NCBI RefSeq assembly: GCF_000786655.1
Contig: NZ_JROM01000016.1
Coordinates: 1-64,000 of the forward strand
DNA: 64,000 bases
From: Kocuria marina
GTDB taxonomy: Bacteria; Actinomycetota; Actinomycetes; Actinomycetales; Micrococcaceae
Reading direction: 5' to 3'
The translations under genes were made by a program, and so were the position numbers. How positions within the stretch are numbered: the first letter of the stretch is position 1; the number at the start of each line of letters is the position of its first letter. Under the pieces are notes generated by a model. The model did not search any database. It worked only from the letters and a program-made list of their open reading frames with translations, and was not told the DNA's origin. Positions 8,510 through 16,831 of this stretch are shown piece by piece.

Positions 8510-9249
8510 TGAACGCATGGGACACGAACGCGCGACTCGTGGTCGCGATCGACGGGCCCTCGGGCTCCGGGAAGTCCTCGGTGTCCAAGGAGGTGGCCCG
8601 CCGCTTCGACCTGGCCTACCTGGACACCGGGGCCATGTACCGCGCGGTGACCTGGTGGTGCCTTGAATCCGGGGTGGATCTCACCGATCCGCAGGCCGTC
8701 ACGGCCGCAACCGAGACCGTCCCCCTGGAGATGGGCACCGATCCCCACGAGGAGCGGATCACGGTGGCCGGGCAGAACGTGCGCACGGCGATCCGCGGTA
8801 ACCGGGTCACGGACCACGTCTCTGCGGTCTCCACGACCATCCCCGCCCGCGAGGTCCTGGTGCGCATGCAGCAGGACATCATCCGGGACAGCGGGTACCG
8901 GATCGTGGCCGAGGGCCGGGACATCACCACGGTCGTGGCCCCGGACGCCCATGTGCGGATCCTGCTGACCGCCTCGGAGGCCGCGCGGATGGCGCGGCGG
9001 GGCAAACAGGTGGGCGCAGCGGCGTCGTCGGACCTGGAGGCCCGTGTGGTGGGCAGGGACGCCAAGGACTCCACCGTGGTGAACTTCACTACGGCGCAGG
9101 ACGGTGTGCACCTGCTCGACTCCTCCGAACTGACCATGGAACAAACGGTGCAGGGCGTGATCGACCTGATCATCCGCGCCACCACACACGACGGGGCGCT
9201 CGCCGCGCCTCACGACACGGGCGCCAACGCCCCCGAAGAAGCGAGGTAA
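8509..9249 (+). CDS. cmk: Cytidylate kinase
   Basis: Phosphorylates CMP and dCMP with ATP in pyrimidine salvage and nucleic-acid precursor supply. The P-loop [20 protein letters not shown] is near the N-terminus, followed by [14 protein letters not shown] (substrate-binding) and [16 protein letters not shown] (CMP base recognition). The 246-residue length is normal for the family, apart from a short Ala/His-rich tail. The ATG at 8509 overlaps the tyrA stop by one base, and der begins two bases after the stop, so tyrA-cmk-der is one translational unit. Confidence 0.94.
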   Translation: MNAWDTNARLVVAIDGPSGSGKSSVSKEVARRFDLAYLDTGAMYRAVTWWCLESGVDLTDPQAVTAATETVPLEMGTDPHEERITVAGQNVRTAIRGNRVTDHVSAVSTTIPAREVLVRMQQDIIRDSGYRIVAEGRDITTVVAPDAHVRILLTASEAARMARRGKQVGAAASSDLEARVVGRDAKDSTVVNFTTAQDGVHLLDSSELTMEQTVQGVIDLIIRATTHDGALAAPHDTGANAPEEAR

Positions 9250-9251
9250 CC

Positions 9252-10796
9252 ATGAGCGCATCGGACGAGCCCACGGTGGACTCCTACGAACAGTCCGTCC
9301 TGGGCGGGGGCAACGAGGACATCTCCCAGCGCCTGGCCGCGATCGACGACGCCGAGGCCGAGGCCCGTGCGCAGGCCCTGCGCGAAGGGCTGGCCGACTA
9401 CGAGCTGGACGACGAGGACGCCGCGCTGCTCGCGGACTGGGTCGACGGCGACGACGAGCGGGACGCCCGCCGCCCCGACCCCGTGGTGGCCGTGGTCGGC
9501 CGGCCCAACGTGGGCAAGTCCACACTGGTCAACCGCGTGATCGGGCGCCGCGAGGCCGTGGTCGAGGACACCCCGGGCGTCACGCGCGACCGCGTGTCCT
9601 ACAAGGCGGAGTGGAACGGGAAGAACTTCACCCTGGTGGACACCGGCGGGTGGGAGCAGGACGCCAAGGGCATCCACAAGCGCGTGGCCGATCAGGCGGA
9701 GCTGGCCGTGGAGAACGCGGACGCCGTGCTGCTCGTGCTGGACGTGACCGTGGGGGTCACCGCGACCGACGAGGCCGTGGTGTCCATGCTGCGGCGCGTG
9801 ACCAAGCCCATCATCGTGGTGGCCAACAAGGCGGACTCCCCGCAGCTCGAGATCGAGGCCACCGCGCTGTGGTCCCTGGGCATGGGGGAGCCGTTCCCGG
9901 TGTCCGCGCTGCACGGCAAGGGCTCCGGTGATGCGCTGGACGCCCTCGTGGCCGCGCTGCCCGAGTACTCGGAGGTGGCCGAGGCCGAGCTCGAGGGTGG
10001 ACCGCGCCGCGTGGCCCTGATCGGGCGGCCCAACGTGGGCAAGTCCTCCCTGCTGAACAAGCTCGCCGGTTCCGAGCGCGTGGTCGTGGACGAGACCGCC
10101 GGCACCACGCGTGACCCCGTGGACGAGATCGTGATGCTCGGTGGGGAGCCGTGGCGCTTCATCGACACCGCGGGCATCCGCCGCCGTGTGCACCTGCAGC
10201 AGGGGGCGGACTTCTACGCGTCGCTGCGCACCCAGACCGCTCTAGAACGCGCCGAGGTGGCCGTGGTGCTGCTCGCCGTGGACGAGGTGCTCTCCGAACA
10301 AGACGTGCGCATCCTGCAAATGGCTGTGGACTCGGGCCGCGCGCTGGTGCTCGCGTTCAACAAGTGGGACACCCTGGACGACGAGCGCCGGTTCTACCTG
10401 GAGCGCGAGATCGAACGGGATCTGGCCCACGTATCCTGGGCTCCCCGGGTGAACCTCTCGGCCAAGACCGGGTGGCACAAGGACAAGCTCGTCCCCGCGC
10501 TGCACACCTCCCTGGACTCGTGGGACCGCCGGATCCCCACCGGGCGGCTCAACGCGTTCCTGGGGGAGATCGTGGCCGCCCACCCGCACCCCGTGCGCGG
10601 TGGCAAGCAGCCCCGCATCCTCTTCGGGACCCAGGTGGCGTCCCGGCCGCCCAAGTTCGTGCTGTTCACCACCGGCTTCCTGGACCCCGGCTACCGCCGG
10701 TTCGTCCAGCGCCGGATCCGGGAGACCTTCGGTTTCGAGGGCACCCCGCTGGAGGTCACCATGCGGGTGCGGGAGAAGCGTCAGCGTAAGCGCTGA
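9252..10796 (+). CDS. der: Ribosome-assembly GTPase Der (EngA)
   Basis: Tandem-domain GTPase needed for 50S subunit maturation. The two P-loops are [15 protein letters not shown] (about 82-96) and [15 protein letters not shown] (about 257-271), each with its own DTGGW or DTAGI switch II and NKAD or NKWD base-recognition motif. The C-terminal KH-like domain ends in a basic [10 protein letters not shown] tail. The 514 residues exceed the usual 440-490 because of an acidic N-terminal extension of about 75 residues typical of actinobacterial Der. AGGTAACC immediately precedes the ATG. Confidence 0.96.
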   Translation: MSASDEPTVDSYEQSVLGGGNEDISQRLAAIDDAEAEARAQALREGLADYELDDEDAALLADWVDGDDERDARRPDPVVAVVGRPNVGKSTLVNRVIGRREAVVEDTPGVTRDRVSYKAEWNGKNFTLVDTGGWEQDAKGIHKRVADQAELAVENADAVLLVLDVTVGVTATDEAVVSMLRRVTKPIIVVANKADSPQLEIEATALWSLGMGEPFPVSALHGKGSGDALDALVAALPEYSEVAEAELEGGPRRVALIGRPNVGKSSLLNKLAGSERVVVDETAGTTRDPVDEIVMLGGEPWRFIDTAGIRRRVHLQQGADFYASLRTQTALERAEVAVVLLAVDEVLSEQDVRILQMAVDSGRALVLAFNKWDTLDDERRFYLEREIERDLAHVSWAPRVNLSAKTGWHKDKLVPALHTSLDSWDRRIPTGRLNAFLGEIVAAHPHPVRGGKQPRILFGTQVASRPPKFVLFTTGFLDPGYRRFVQRRIRETFGFEGTPLEVTMRVREKRQRKR

Positions 10797-10830
10797 GTGG
10801 TTGCCCTCCTGGCTCGGTTTCCATTCGGTG

Positions 10831-10852
10831 CGGGCGGCTCGCGAGTCGCCCG
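10831..10852. terminator. Hairpin after der
   Basis: CGGGCG at 10831-10836 pairs with CGCCCG at 10847-10852, and the inner CTCGCGAG is itself self-complementary, giving a near-continuous stem with one mismatch. It has no T-tract. It probably ends the parA-der transcript upstream of the tRNA promoter. Confidence 0.45.
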
Positions 10853-10859
10853 CGCCGAT

Positions 10860-10888
10860 GTGAAATTCGGGTCCGGTTGGGGTAATGT
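10860..10888 (+). promoter_or_regulatory. Promoter of the tRNA-Pro gene
   Basis: GTGAAA (10860-10865) and TAATGT (10883-10888) are separated by exactly 17 bases, a good vegetative sigma-factor match, and lie 43 bases upstream of the mature tRNA. Confidence 0.6.
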
Positions 10889-10930
10889 AACTCGGGTGTT
10901 CGGGGCCGGAACCGGTGCCGAACACGGTCG

Positions 10931-11004
<74 letters not shown>

Positions 11005-11011
11005 CCGAGTG

Positions 11012-11057
11012 AACCGGCTCCGGCCAGGCAGAGATGCTTGGTCGGGGCCGGTTTTTT
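11012..11057 (+). terminator. Intrinsic terminator of tRNA-Pro
   Basis: A long stem (about 18 bp with G-T pairs and one mismatch, AACCGGCTCCGGCCAGGCA against TGCTTGGTCGGGGCCGGTT) with a GAGA loop is followed by six T residues at 11052-11057. This is a textbook Rho-independent terminator. Confidence 0.92.
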
Positions 11058-11089
11058 CGTGCGTAGTGAGGTTCACGGCCTCCACCCGA

Positions 11090-11149
11090 ATTTCTAGTGG
11101 AGCTAAATCACTTTTCCGTGCCCGTGGCTGCTCTAACTCCACTAGAAAT
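11090..11149. repeat. Flanking repeat, copy 1, with a 13-bp inverted repeat
   Basis: ATTTCTAGTGGAG at 11090-11102 is repeated in perfect inverted form at 11137-11149. The core 11100-11147 (GAGCTAA, 20 variable bases, then a 21-base block ending in CTCCACTAGAA) matches a second copy at 12050-12098 in the same orientation. The pair brackets the hydrolase gene. The stretch is noticeably richer in A and T than its surroundings. Confidence 0.7.
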
Positions 11150-11173
11150 CACGCCCCGCCGCTCAAGGACCCC

Positions 11174-11941
11174 TCACGTCTCCCGCGTGAGCCGCACCCA
11201 CCCGTCGGTCAGAGCGGCGCGCAGGCCCGCCTTGCGCGAGACCGCGGGCAGTGCGTGCGAAAGGCATGCCACGGCGTCGTACCCCGAGTGGTCCACGCCC
11301 GGCAGGACGTGCAGGTTCGTGTCGAAACCCGCGTCCCGGAACGCCGCGACGCCCTCCTCCGCGGCGCCCAGCGCGCTCCACTCGGGCGGGTTCGTGGCGC
11401 CGTCCACGTCCTGATCGCCCACCCACCAGTGCATCTCCGTGTTGCCGATGCACGGCCGGGCCTTCTTCTTGGTGGCCACCGGCGCGTTGGCACCACCGCC
11501 GCCGATGATCACCGCGCCGCCGTGCGTCATCCCGGGAATGCCCCGGTCCAGCAGTTCGTAGGTGATGAACTCGGCGCCGCCGCTGTAGCCCACGAGCCAG
11601 ATGTTGCTCGCGTCCACCTGCGGGTTCCGCTCGACGATGTGCTCGTGCAGCGCCCGGAAGTACTTGCCGTTCGCCTTGCAGTCCTCCCACCACGTGTAGC
11701 CGTCGCCGGAGCCGTCCTCGTCCGGCGTGTTCACCGCTACGAACATGAGGTCCCGAGCCCGTGCTGCCACCGCGAGCCGGGCCAGATCGCCCTCGTCCGG
11801 CCAGTTGATGGACGTGTCGTCCAGGTCCCAGTAGTCCCCGTCGAAGTAGTACATAATCCCCGCGGTGCCCGAGTCCCACACGTGGTACCACGAGCTCAGA
11901 CCGTTCGGCGCGGTGAAGTCCACGAAAGTTGCCGGTGCCAC
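11174..11941 (-). CDS. Alpha/beta hydrolase, esterase or PHB-depolymerase-like
   Basis: Serine hydrolase of unknown substrate. The nucleophile elbow is GYSGGAEF with Ser120; DQDVDG and VDHSGYDAV supply the likely acid and histidine. The 255-residue protein resembles the LpqC/CE1-type esterase group but has no signal peptide when started here. I place the start at GTG 11941 because AGGGGGG lies just upstream; a longer frame to 12013 would add 24 low-complexity residues. It stands alone on the minus strand between two copies of a 48-49-bp repeat. Nearby genes give no pathway hint. Confidence 0.75.
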   Translation of the reverse strand: MAPATFVDFTAPNGLSSWYHVWDSGTAGIMYYFDGDYWDLDDTSINWPDEGDLARLAVAARARDLMFVAVNTPDEDGSGDGYTWWEDCKANGKYFRALHEHIVERNPQVDASNIWLVGYSGGAEFITYELLDRGIPGMTHGGAVIIGGGGANAPVATKKKARPCIGNTEMHWWVGDQDVDGATNPPEWSALGAAEEGVAAFRDAGFDTNLHVLPGVDHSGYDAVACLSHALPAVSRKAGLRAALTDGWVRLTRET

Positions 11942-12049
11942 TGTCCCCCCTGAGATGATCCGCCCCGCTTCCCCCGCGGCGGCGCGTACCCGTCCAGTAT
12001 GCCGCGCACGCACCCCGGACGACGACGCCGCACCCCCTCTGCTTTTACT

Positions 12050-12098
12050 GAGCTAAGGCGTGATTCGGTGCACCGAAGCTGCTTTTGCTCCACTAGAA
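12050..12098. repeat. Flanking repeat, copy 2, with a 14-bp palindrome
   Basis: This 49-bp copy shares GAGCTAA and the block GCTGCTYTWRCTCCACTAGAA with copy 1 at 11100-11147. Its variable middle contains the perfect palindrome TTCGGTGCACCGAA (12064-12077). Unlike copy 1, its left side (TTTTACTGAGC) does not form the TAGTGGAG arm. Confidence 0.65.
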
Positions 12099-12221
12099 CA
12101 CGGGGGTGGCGGGCGGGGCAGCGCGGGTCATCGGGCAATGCGCACGTCATGTACCCACCCGGGTGTGACCGTCCGGAGCTCAGCATGCTTAGGTGGAGGG
12201 ACACGACGAAAGGGGTATCCC

Positions 12222-12698
12222 ATGAGCAGCAACGTCATCACTACATACCTGCAGGACCACCACGCCGGATCGGCCGCGGGGGTGGATGTGTTCCGCCGTG
12301 TGGCCGAGGGCCACGGGGACCCGGAGGTGCGGGAGCAGGTCGAGCGGCTGGTCCCGGAGATCGCCCGCGATCAGACGTCCCTGGAGGACATCATGTCCAT
12401 GGTCGGGGCCAAGCCGGCCCTGCACAAGGATCTGCCCGCGAAGGCGGGGGAGAAGCTCGCGCGCCTCAAGCCGAACGAGCGGATCAAGGAACGCTCGCCG
12501 CTGTCGGACATCGAGGAACTCGAGGGTCTCGTGGCCGCCGTGCACGTCAAGGGCCTCGGCTGGCGGTTGCTCCTGGAGGTCCCGGACGAGCGGTTGGACA
12601 AGGACCTGCTGCAGAACCTCTACGAGCGTGCACAGGAGCAGGAGAAGACCCTCGAGTCGCTGCGTCTGGGCCAGGCCAAGAAGCTCACGGAGTCCTGA
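12222..12698 (+). CDS. Ferritin-like helical protein, function unknown
   Basis: The 158-residue, almost wholly helical protein begins with YLQDHHAGSAAGVDVFRRVA and continues with paired amphipathic helices that resemble the ferritin-like fold of actinobacterial hypothetical proteins. A four-Glu/His metal site is not obvious: a His pair near residue 13 and scattered Glu residues are present, but the EXXH pattern is not clear. The ATG at 12222 is preceded by GAAAGGGG. It is separated by 27 bases from a PLP-enzyme gene and may be co-transcribed with it, with no functional link visible. A stress role is possible for such proteins but is not shown here. Confidence 0.7.
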   Translation: MSSNVITTYLQDHHAGSAAGVDVFRRVAEGHGDPEVREQVERLVPEIARDQTSLEDIMSMVGAKPALHKDLPAKAGEKLARLKPNERIKERSPLSDIEELEGLVAAVHVKGLGWRLLLEVPDERLDKDLLQNLYERAQEQEKTLESLRLGQAKKLTES

Positions 12699-12725
12699 GG
12701 ACCAGCCAGTAACGGGAGGGGGACC

Positions 12726-13871
12726 ATGACGACCGCCGATGACATACCCGCCCTGCGGCGTCGTACGAGTGCCAAGTGGCGCACGTACTCGCGGGACGTG
12801 CTGCCCATGTTCGTCGCGGAGATGGACTTCCCCACCCCGCCGGCCATCAAGGCGGCGCTGCAGAGCGCCGTGGAGAACAGCGACACCGGGTACGCCACCC
12901 CGACCGACCGAGGCGCCGCGGAGGCGTTCGCGGACTTCGCCGCGCAGCGGTGGGGGTGGCGCCCGGACCCGGCGCGGATCTCGTACACCACGGACGTGAG
13001 CGTGGTGATCGTGGAGTCGCTGCGCCGTCTCATGGCGCCCGGCGACGGCGTGATCATCACCCCGCCCGTCTACCCGCCGTTCTTCGACCTCGTGGTCGAG
13101 GCCGGCGGGCGGGTCGTGGAGGTCCCGCTGCTCGACGACGCCGCGAGCTACCGTCTCGATCTGCCCGGCATCGACGCCGCCCTGCGCGCGGGAGCCCGCG
13201 GCGTGCTGTTGTGCAATCCCCACAATCCCGTGGGGCTCGTGCATTCCCGCGAGGAACTCGAACGGCTCTCCGAGATCGTGGCCGAGCACGACGGATTCGT
13301 GGTCAGCGACGAGATCCACGCCCCGCTCACACATCACGGGACCGAGTTCACCCCGTACCTCTCGGTGTCCGACGCCGCGCGCGAACACGGTGTGGCCGCG
13401 GAATCGGGGAGCAAGGCGTTCAACCTGGCCGGTCTGAAGACCGCCATGTTCGTGGTGGATTCAACGCCCATGGCGCAGTGGCTCGAGCACCTGCCGGAAG
13501 AGGTGGCGAACCGCACCGGAAGCTTCGGTCTGCTCGCCACCCGGGAGGGTTTCCGCAACAGCACCGATTGGCTGGACGAGACCATCACCGCGATCCAGGA
13601 CAACACCGAGCTGCTCGAGCGGGAAGTCGCCGAGAAGCTGCCGCGCGTCGTCGTCCGCCGGGGACGCGCGACCTACCTCGCGTGGCTAGACATGCGCGCC
13701 CTGGGCTGGGGTGACGATCCCGCGGCGTACGCCCTCGAACACGCCGAGGTGGCGCTGTCCAACGGGCCCAGGTTCGGCGACGCGGGTAAGGGCTTCGCCC
13801 GGATCAACCTCGCGTGCGCACCCGAGACCATCGTGGAGGCCGTGGACCGGCTCAGCCGGGCCGCCCGCTGA
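12726..13871 (+). CDS. MalY/PatB-family PLP enzyme (cystathionine beta-lyase-like aminotransferase)
   Basis: Fold-type I PLP enzyme of the MalY/PatB branch, which usually cleaves the C-S bond of cystathionine to give homocysteine, pyruvate and ammonia. Landmarks are MFVAEMDFPTPPAI near residue 30, NPHNPVGLVHSREEL, SDEIHAPLTHHG with the Asp that holds the cofactor, and SGSKAFNLAGLKTAM with the PLP lysine. The 381-residue length is typical. GGGAGGGGG lies just upstream of the ATG. Aminotransferase activity instead of lyase activity cannot be excluded by sequence. Confidence 0.85.
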   Translation: MTTADDIPALRRRTSAKWRTYSRDVLPMFVAEMDFPTPPAIKAALQSAVENSDTGYATPTDRGAAEAFADFAAQRWGWRPDPARISYTTDVSVVIVESLRRLMAPGDGVIITPPVYPPFFDLVVEAGGRVVEVPLLDDAASYRLDLPGIDAALRAGARGVLLCNPHNPVGLVHSREELERLSEIVAEHDGFVVSDEIHAPLTHHGTEFTPYLSVSDAAREHGVAAESGSKAFNLAGLKTAMFVVDSTPMAQWLEHLPEEVANRTGSFGLLATREGFRNSTDWLDETITAIQDNTELLEREVAEKLPRVVVRRGRATYLAWLDMRALGWGDDPAAYALEHAEVALSNGPRFGDAGKGFARINLACAPETIVEAVDRLSRAAR

Positions 13872-13946
13872 TCCTGGAGGGCCGCCCTCAGTCCGGATGC
13901 GCGAGGGCCACCCCACGGAGGGTCCCGCGAGCGGGGCGTGCGGGGG

Positions 13947-14324
13947 TCACTCCGCGGCCGGCTTACGCGCGGGCTCCTTGTCCCGGTCCGAGGTGGGGGA
14001 GTCCGCGGCCAGCTCGTCGAACGCGTAGCGCTCCAGGGGCGTCCCCGTGAGGTAGGCCGCGCGCGCGATCGCCATGGTCCCCACCGCGGACGTGATCAGG
14101 TGGATCGTGATGATGAGCACGACCTTCACCACGTTGGACACGGACGGTTGCAGCAACAGCGCCCCCGTGACCACGAACACGATGCCCAGCCCACCGGCGG
14201 TGCCCACGGCCGAGACCCGCATGTAGGCGTCCCGGAAGCGGGCCACCCCGAGGGCCGCGGTGGCGAACACGAGGGCTCCGGCCACGATCAGGACGTTGCC
14301 CAGGACGGTCAGGATCTCGGTCAT
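13947..14324 (-). CDS. mrpG: Mrp antiporter subunit G
   Basis: Small membrane subunit of the Mrp-type cation/proton antiporter. The 125-residue protein has three helices, with the family segment LGVARFRDAYMRVSAVGTAG between the first two, and a charged cytoplasmic tail. It is the last gene of the minus-strand operon and starts four bases inside mrpF. The 75-base gap to the convergent PLP-enzyme gene contains short G/C hairpins but no T-tract. Confidence 0.9.
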   Translation of the reverse strand: MTEILTVLGNVLIVAGALVFATAALGVARFRDAYMRVSAVGTAGGLGIVFVVTGALLLQPSVSNVVKVVLIITIHLITSAVGTMAIARAAYLTGTPLERYAFDELAADSPTSDRDKEPARKPAAE

Positions 14325-14578
14325 CGCTTCCCCCTGGTCAGAGCGCGCGCCAGGGACAGCGCGCTGAGGAATCCCACGAGCGCCGCCACGAGCACGATGT
14401 CGAAGGTGTACTCGTTGGCCACCCGCACACCGAACAGCGCGATCAAGCCTACGAACCCGAACAACAGCAGATCACCAGCGACCGCGCGGTCCGCCTCCGT
14501 GGGCCCGCGCAGGATCCGGAAGGCCGCCGCGAGGCAGGCCACGGCGAGGATCACGATCCCCACGGTCACACCGATCAT
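14321..14578 (-). CDS. mrpF: Mrp antiporter subunit F
   Basis: The 85-residue subunit has three membrane helices. The conserved segment RILRGPTEADRAVAGDLLLF follows the first helix, as in other MrpF/MnhF proteins, and supports the assignment. It overlaps mrpE upstream and mrpG downstream by four bases each, so stoichiometric coupled translation is likely. Confidence 0.9.
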   Translation of the reverse strand: MIGVTVGIVILAVACLAAAFRILRGPTEADRAVAGDLLLFGFVGLIALFGVRVANEYTFDIVLVAALVGFLSALSLARALTRGKR

Positions 14579-14961
14579 GACGTCCCTCCCGAACGGCGCA
14601 CCGCGCGCAGCAGTCGTATTTCGAGTTCCCGGACCTCGTCCCGCACGCTGTCGGCATCGCCCGAGTACAGCGAGTGGACGTACAGCGTGCGGATGTCTTC
14701 CGCATCACGACGGCGCTGCGCCGCCACGGGTGCGTCGTGCATCCCCAGCGTGAGCGTGCCGGGGGTGAGCGTGATCAGCGCGGCCAGCAGAGTCACCTCC
14801 AGATCCGAGCGGCAGCGCGTCCGCACACGGGCCACGCCGGGGGTCGAGTTCTGCCCCGGGGTCAGGTTGTCCCGCAGCACCGCGGTGCTCGAGGAGACGA
14901 TCTGCCCGGCGTACCACACCAGGAATCCCAGGACCCGGAAGGGCCAGGTGAGCCAACTCAT
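14575..14961 (-). CDS. mrpE: Mrp antiporter subunit E
   Basis: The 128-residue protein begins MSWLTWPFRVLGFLVWYAGQ. It keeps the MrpE features RCRSDLEVTLLAALITLTPG and a second hydrophobic stretch ending at LGMHD, followed by a soluble C-terminal domain. The actinobacterial form is shorter than the Bacillus form (about 160) because it lacks the first helix pair. The ATG at 14961 overlaps the mrpD stop in an ATGA junction; longer upstream readings in this frame are non-coding shadow of mrpD. Confidence 0.85.
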   Translation of the reverse strand: MSWLTWPFRVLGFLVWYAGQIVSSSTAVLRDNLTPGQNSTPGVARVRTRCRSDLEVTLLAALITLTPGTLTLGMHDAPVAAQRRRDAEDIRTLYVHSLYSGDADSVRDEVRELEIRLLRAVRRSGGTS

Positions 14962-16505
14962 GAGTCCATCACCGCTTTCACGTAGGTCGAGGTGTCCAGC
15001 AGGCCCTCCGCGGCGGTCGTGGACACACCCATGAGCACTTCCGCGCCCAGGCCCAGCGCGAGCGTCAGGCACGCGGTGACGACGGCGGGCCCTGCCAGGG
15101 CCGCGGAGATGCGTCGCCCGCTCGCGGTGGCGACGACGCCGTCGCTCGCGGTGGCCACGGCGCCGTCGCCCGCGGGTGCCGGCGCGTGGGGTGCGGGCGC
15201 CTCGGCGGAGCCCCAGAACACGCCGTTCCAGATCTTGAGCATCGACAGCAGCGTGACGAGACTGACCGCGAGCATCACGATCACTGCGATGACGTGGCCG
15301 GTGTCGACCGCCGCGAGGATGAGCGAGAACTTGGCCACGAACCCGGAGAACGGCGGCAGCCCCGCCAGGGACAGCGCCGCCACGAAGAACGCGACCGCGA
15401 TCACGGGTTCGCGCTTGGCCATCCCGGACAGCGCACCGATCCTCCCGGTCCCGTAGCGGACCTCGATCGCGCCCGTGGACAGGAACAGGGAGGCCTTCAC
15501 GATCATGTGGTGCAGCAGGTAGAAGATGCCCGCGGCGAGCCCGGCCAGGGTGAACAGCGCGACCCCCAGCAGGATGTACCCGATCTGACTGATCATGTGG
15601 AACGCCAGGACGGAGCGCGTGGTCTTCTCACCCACGGCGCCCAGCACGCCCGCGACCATCGTGAGGCAGCACAGTGCCACGCCGATCCACAGCCAGTGGG
15701 CGTCACCGTCGAAGACCACGGCGTAGATCCGGTAGATCGCGTAGATGGCCACCTTGGTGTGCAATCCGGAGAACAACGCGGTGATCGCGGGGGAGGTGGC
15801 CGGGTAGGCGACCGCGAGCCAGCCGTGGATGGGGACCACCGCGGCCTTGATCGCCACCGCGAACAAGCACACGGCGGCCGAGATCGCCACGGTGCCGTCG
15901 GTGGCCGCGCGTCCGGCCAGCTCGGCCATGTTCACGGTGCCCGCGGTGCCGTAGATGAACCCCACGCCCATGAGGAAGATCGTGGAGGTCAGCAGGTTCA
16001 GGGTCACGTACAGGCGCGCGCCCATGACCTGCCGCTCCGTCCCCTTGTGCCGCGCCGCGAGAACGAACAGCCCGTAGGAGGGTAGGAGCATGACCTCGAT
16101 GAACACGAACAGGTTGAACAGGTCCGCGGTCAGCAGCGCACCGTTCACCCCGGCCGTGAGCACGAGCACGAGCGGGGCGAAGTACACCGTGGCCGCCCGG
16201 CCGGAGGCGTACGCGAACCACGAGCACACCAGGGTCAGCACCGCGGTGACCGCGAGCATGAGCGCGGCGAACATGTCCGCGACGAACGGGATGGAGATCC
16301 CCACGGGCCACTGCGCCACACCGTGGGCCACGGCGCCGCCGCTTCCGGCGAAGTCGGTCACGAGCCACAGGGCTCCGCCGATCGCGAGCAGCAGGGTCCC
16401 GAAGAGGCCCACGGCGTGCAGCACACGGCGGTCTCCCACGATGAGCAGCAGCGCGGACAGCAGCAGGGGCAGGGCGACGAACAGGGGGAGGAGGGCACCG
16501 CTCAT
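14958..16505 (-). CDS. mrpD: Mrp antiporter subunit D
   Basis: Proton-channel subunit homologous to NuoM/NuoN of complex I. The 515-residue protein has about 14 helices with the Proton_antipo_M core: the Glu-bearing FVFIEVMLLPSYGLFVLAAR, the lysine-bearing AIKAAVVPIHGWLAVAYP and FHMISQIGYILLGVALFTL. A hydrophilic Ala/Pro-rich insertion of about 35 residues lies before the last helices (GSAEAPAPHAPAPAGDGA onward). Both ends overlap neighbouring genes by four bases. Confidence 0.92.
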   Translation of the reverse strand: MSGALLPLFVALPLLLSALLLIVGDRRVLHAVGLFGTLLLAIGGALWLVTDFAGSGGAVAHGVAQWPVGISIPFVADMFAALMLAVTAVLTLVCSWFAYASGRAATVYFAPLVLVLTAGVNGALLTADLFNLFVFIEVMLLPSYGLFVLAARHKGTERQVMGARLYVTLNLLTSTIFLMGVGFIYGTAGTVNMAELAGRAATDGTVAISAAVCLFAVAIKAAVVPIHGWLAVAYPATSPAITALFSGLHTKVAIYAIYRIYAVVFDGDAHWLWIGVALCCLTMVAGVLGAVGEKTTRSVLAFHMISQIGYILLGVALFTLAGLAAGIFYLLHHMIVKASLFLSTGAIEVRYGTGRIGALSGMAKREPVIAVAFFVAALSLAGLPPFSGFVAKFSLILAAVDTGHVIAVIVMLAVSLVTLLSMLKIWNGVFWGSAEAPAPHAPAPAGDGAVATASDGVVATASGRRISAALAGPAVVTACLTLALGLGAEVLMGVSTTAAEGLLDTSTYVKAVMDS

Positions 16506-16831
16506 GAGCGCGCCTCCTCGGGGTCCGCCTCGGTGTCGTCGTCCTCGTCCCGGCCGGTCACGGCGAGCACGAGCATCACGATCGTGATGGAGAACGCGAT
16601 CACGATCGCGGTGAGGACGAACGCCTGGGGCAGGGGGTCCGCCACGGTGGACAGGTCTCCGGGGGCTCCGAAGGGCTCGTGGCGCCGCGCGCTTCCGCCG
16701 GCGGCCATGAGCACCACGTTGCCCGCGTGGCCCAGGAGCACGAAGCCCAGGATCACGCGGAGCATCTCGCGCTGCATGAACAGGTACACGGCACCGAACA
16801 CGAGCAGTCCGGCGATCACGGCTGAGCTCAT
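16502..16831 (-). CDS. mrpC: Mrp antiporter subunit C
   Basis: NuoK-like subunit of 109 residues with three helices. The family motifs LRVILGFVLLGHAGNVVLM and DPLPQAFVLTAIVIAFSITI are present, the latter typical of MrpC/MnhC. An acidic tail ends the protein. The ATG at 16831 overlaps the fused mrpA gene by four bases. Confidence 0.92.
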   Translation of the reverse strand: MSSAVIAGLLVFGAVYLFMQREMLRVILGFVLLGHAGNVVLMAAGGSARRHEPFGAPGDLSTVADPLPQAFVLTAIVIAFSITIVMLVLAVTGRDEDDDTEADPEEARS

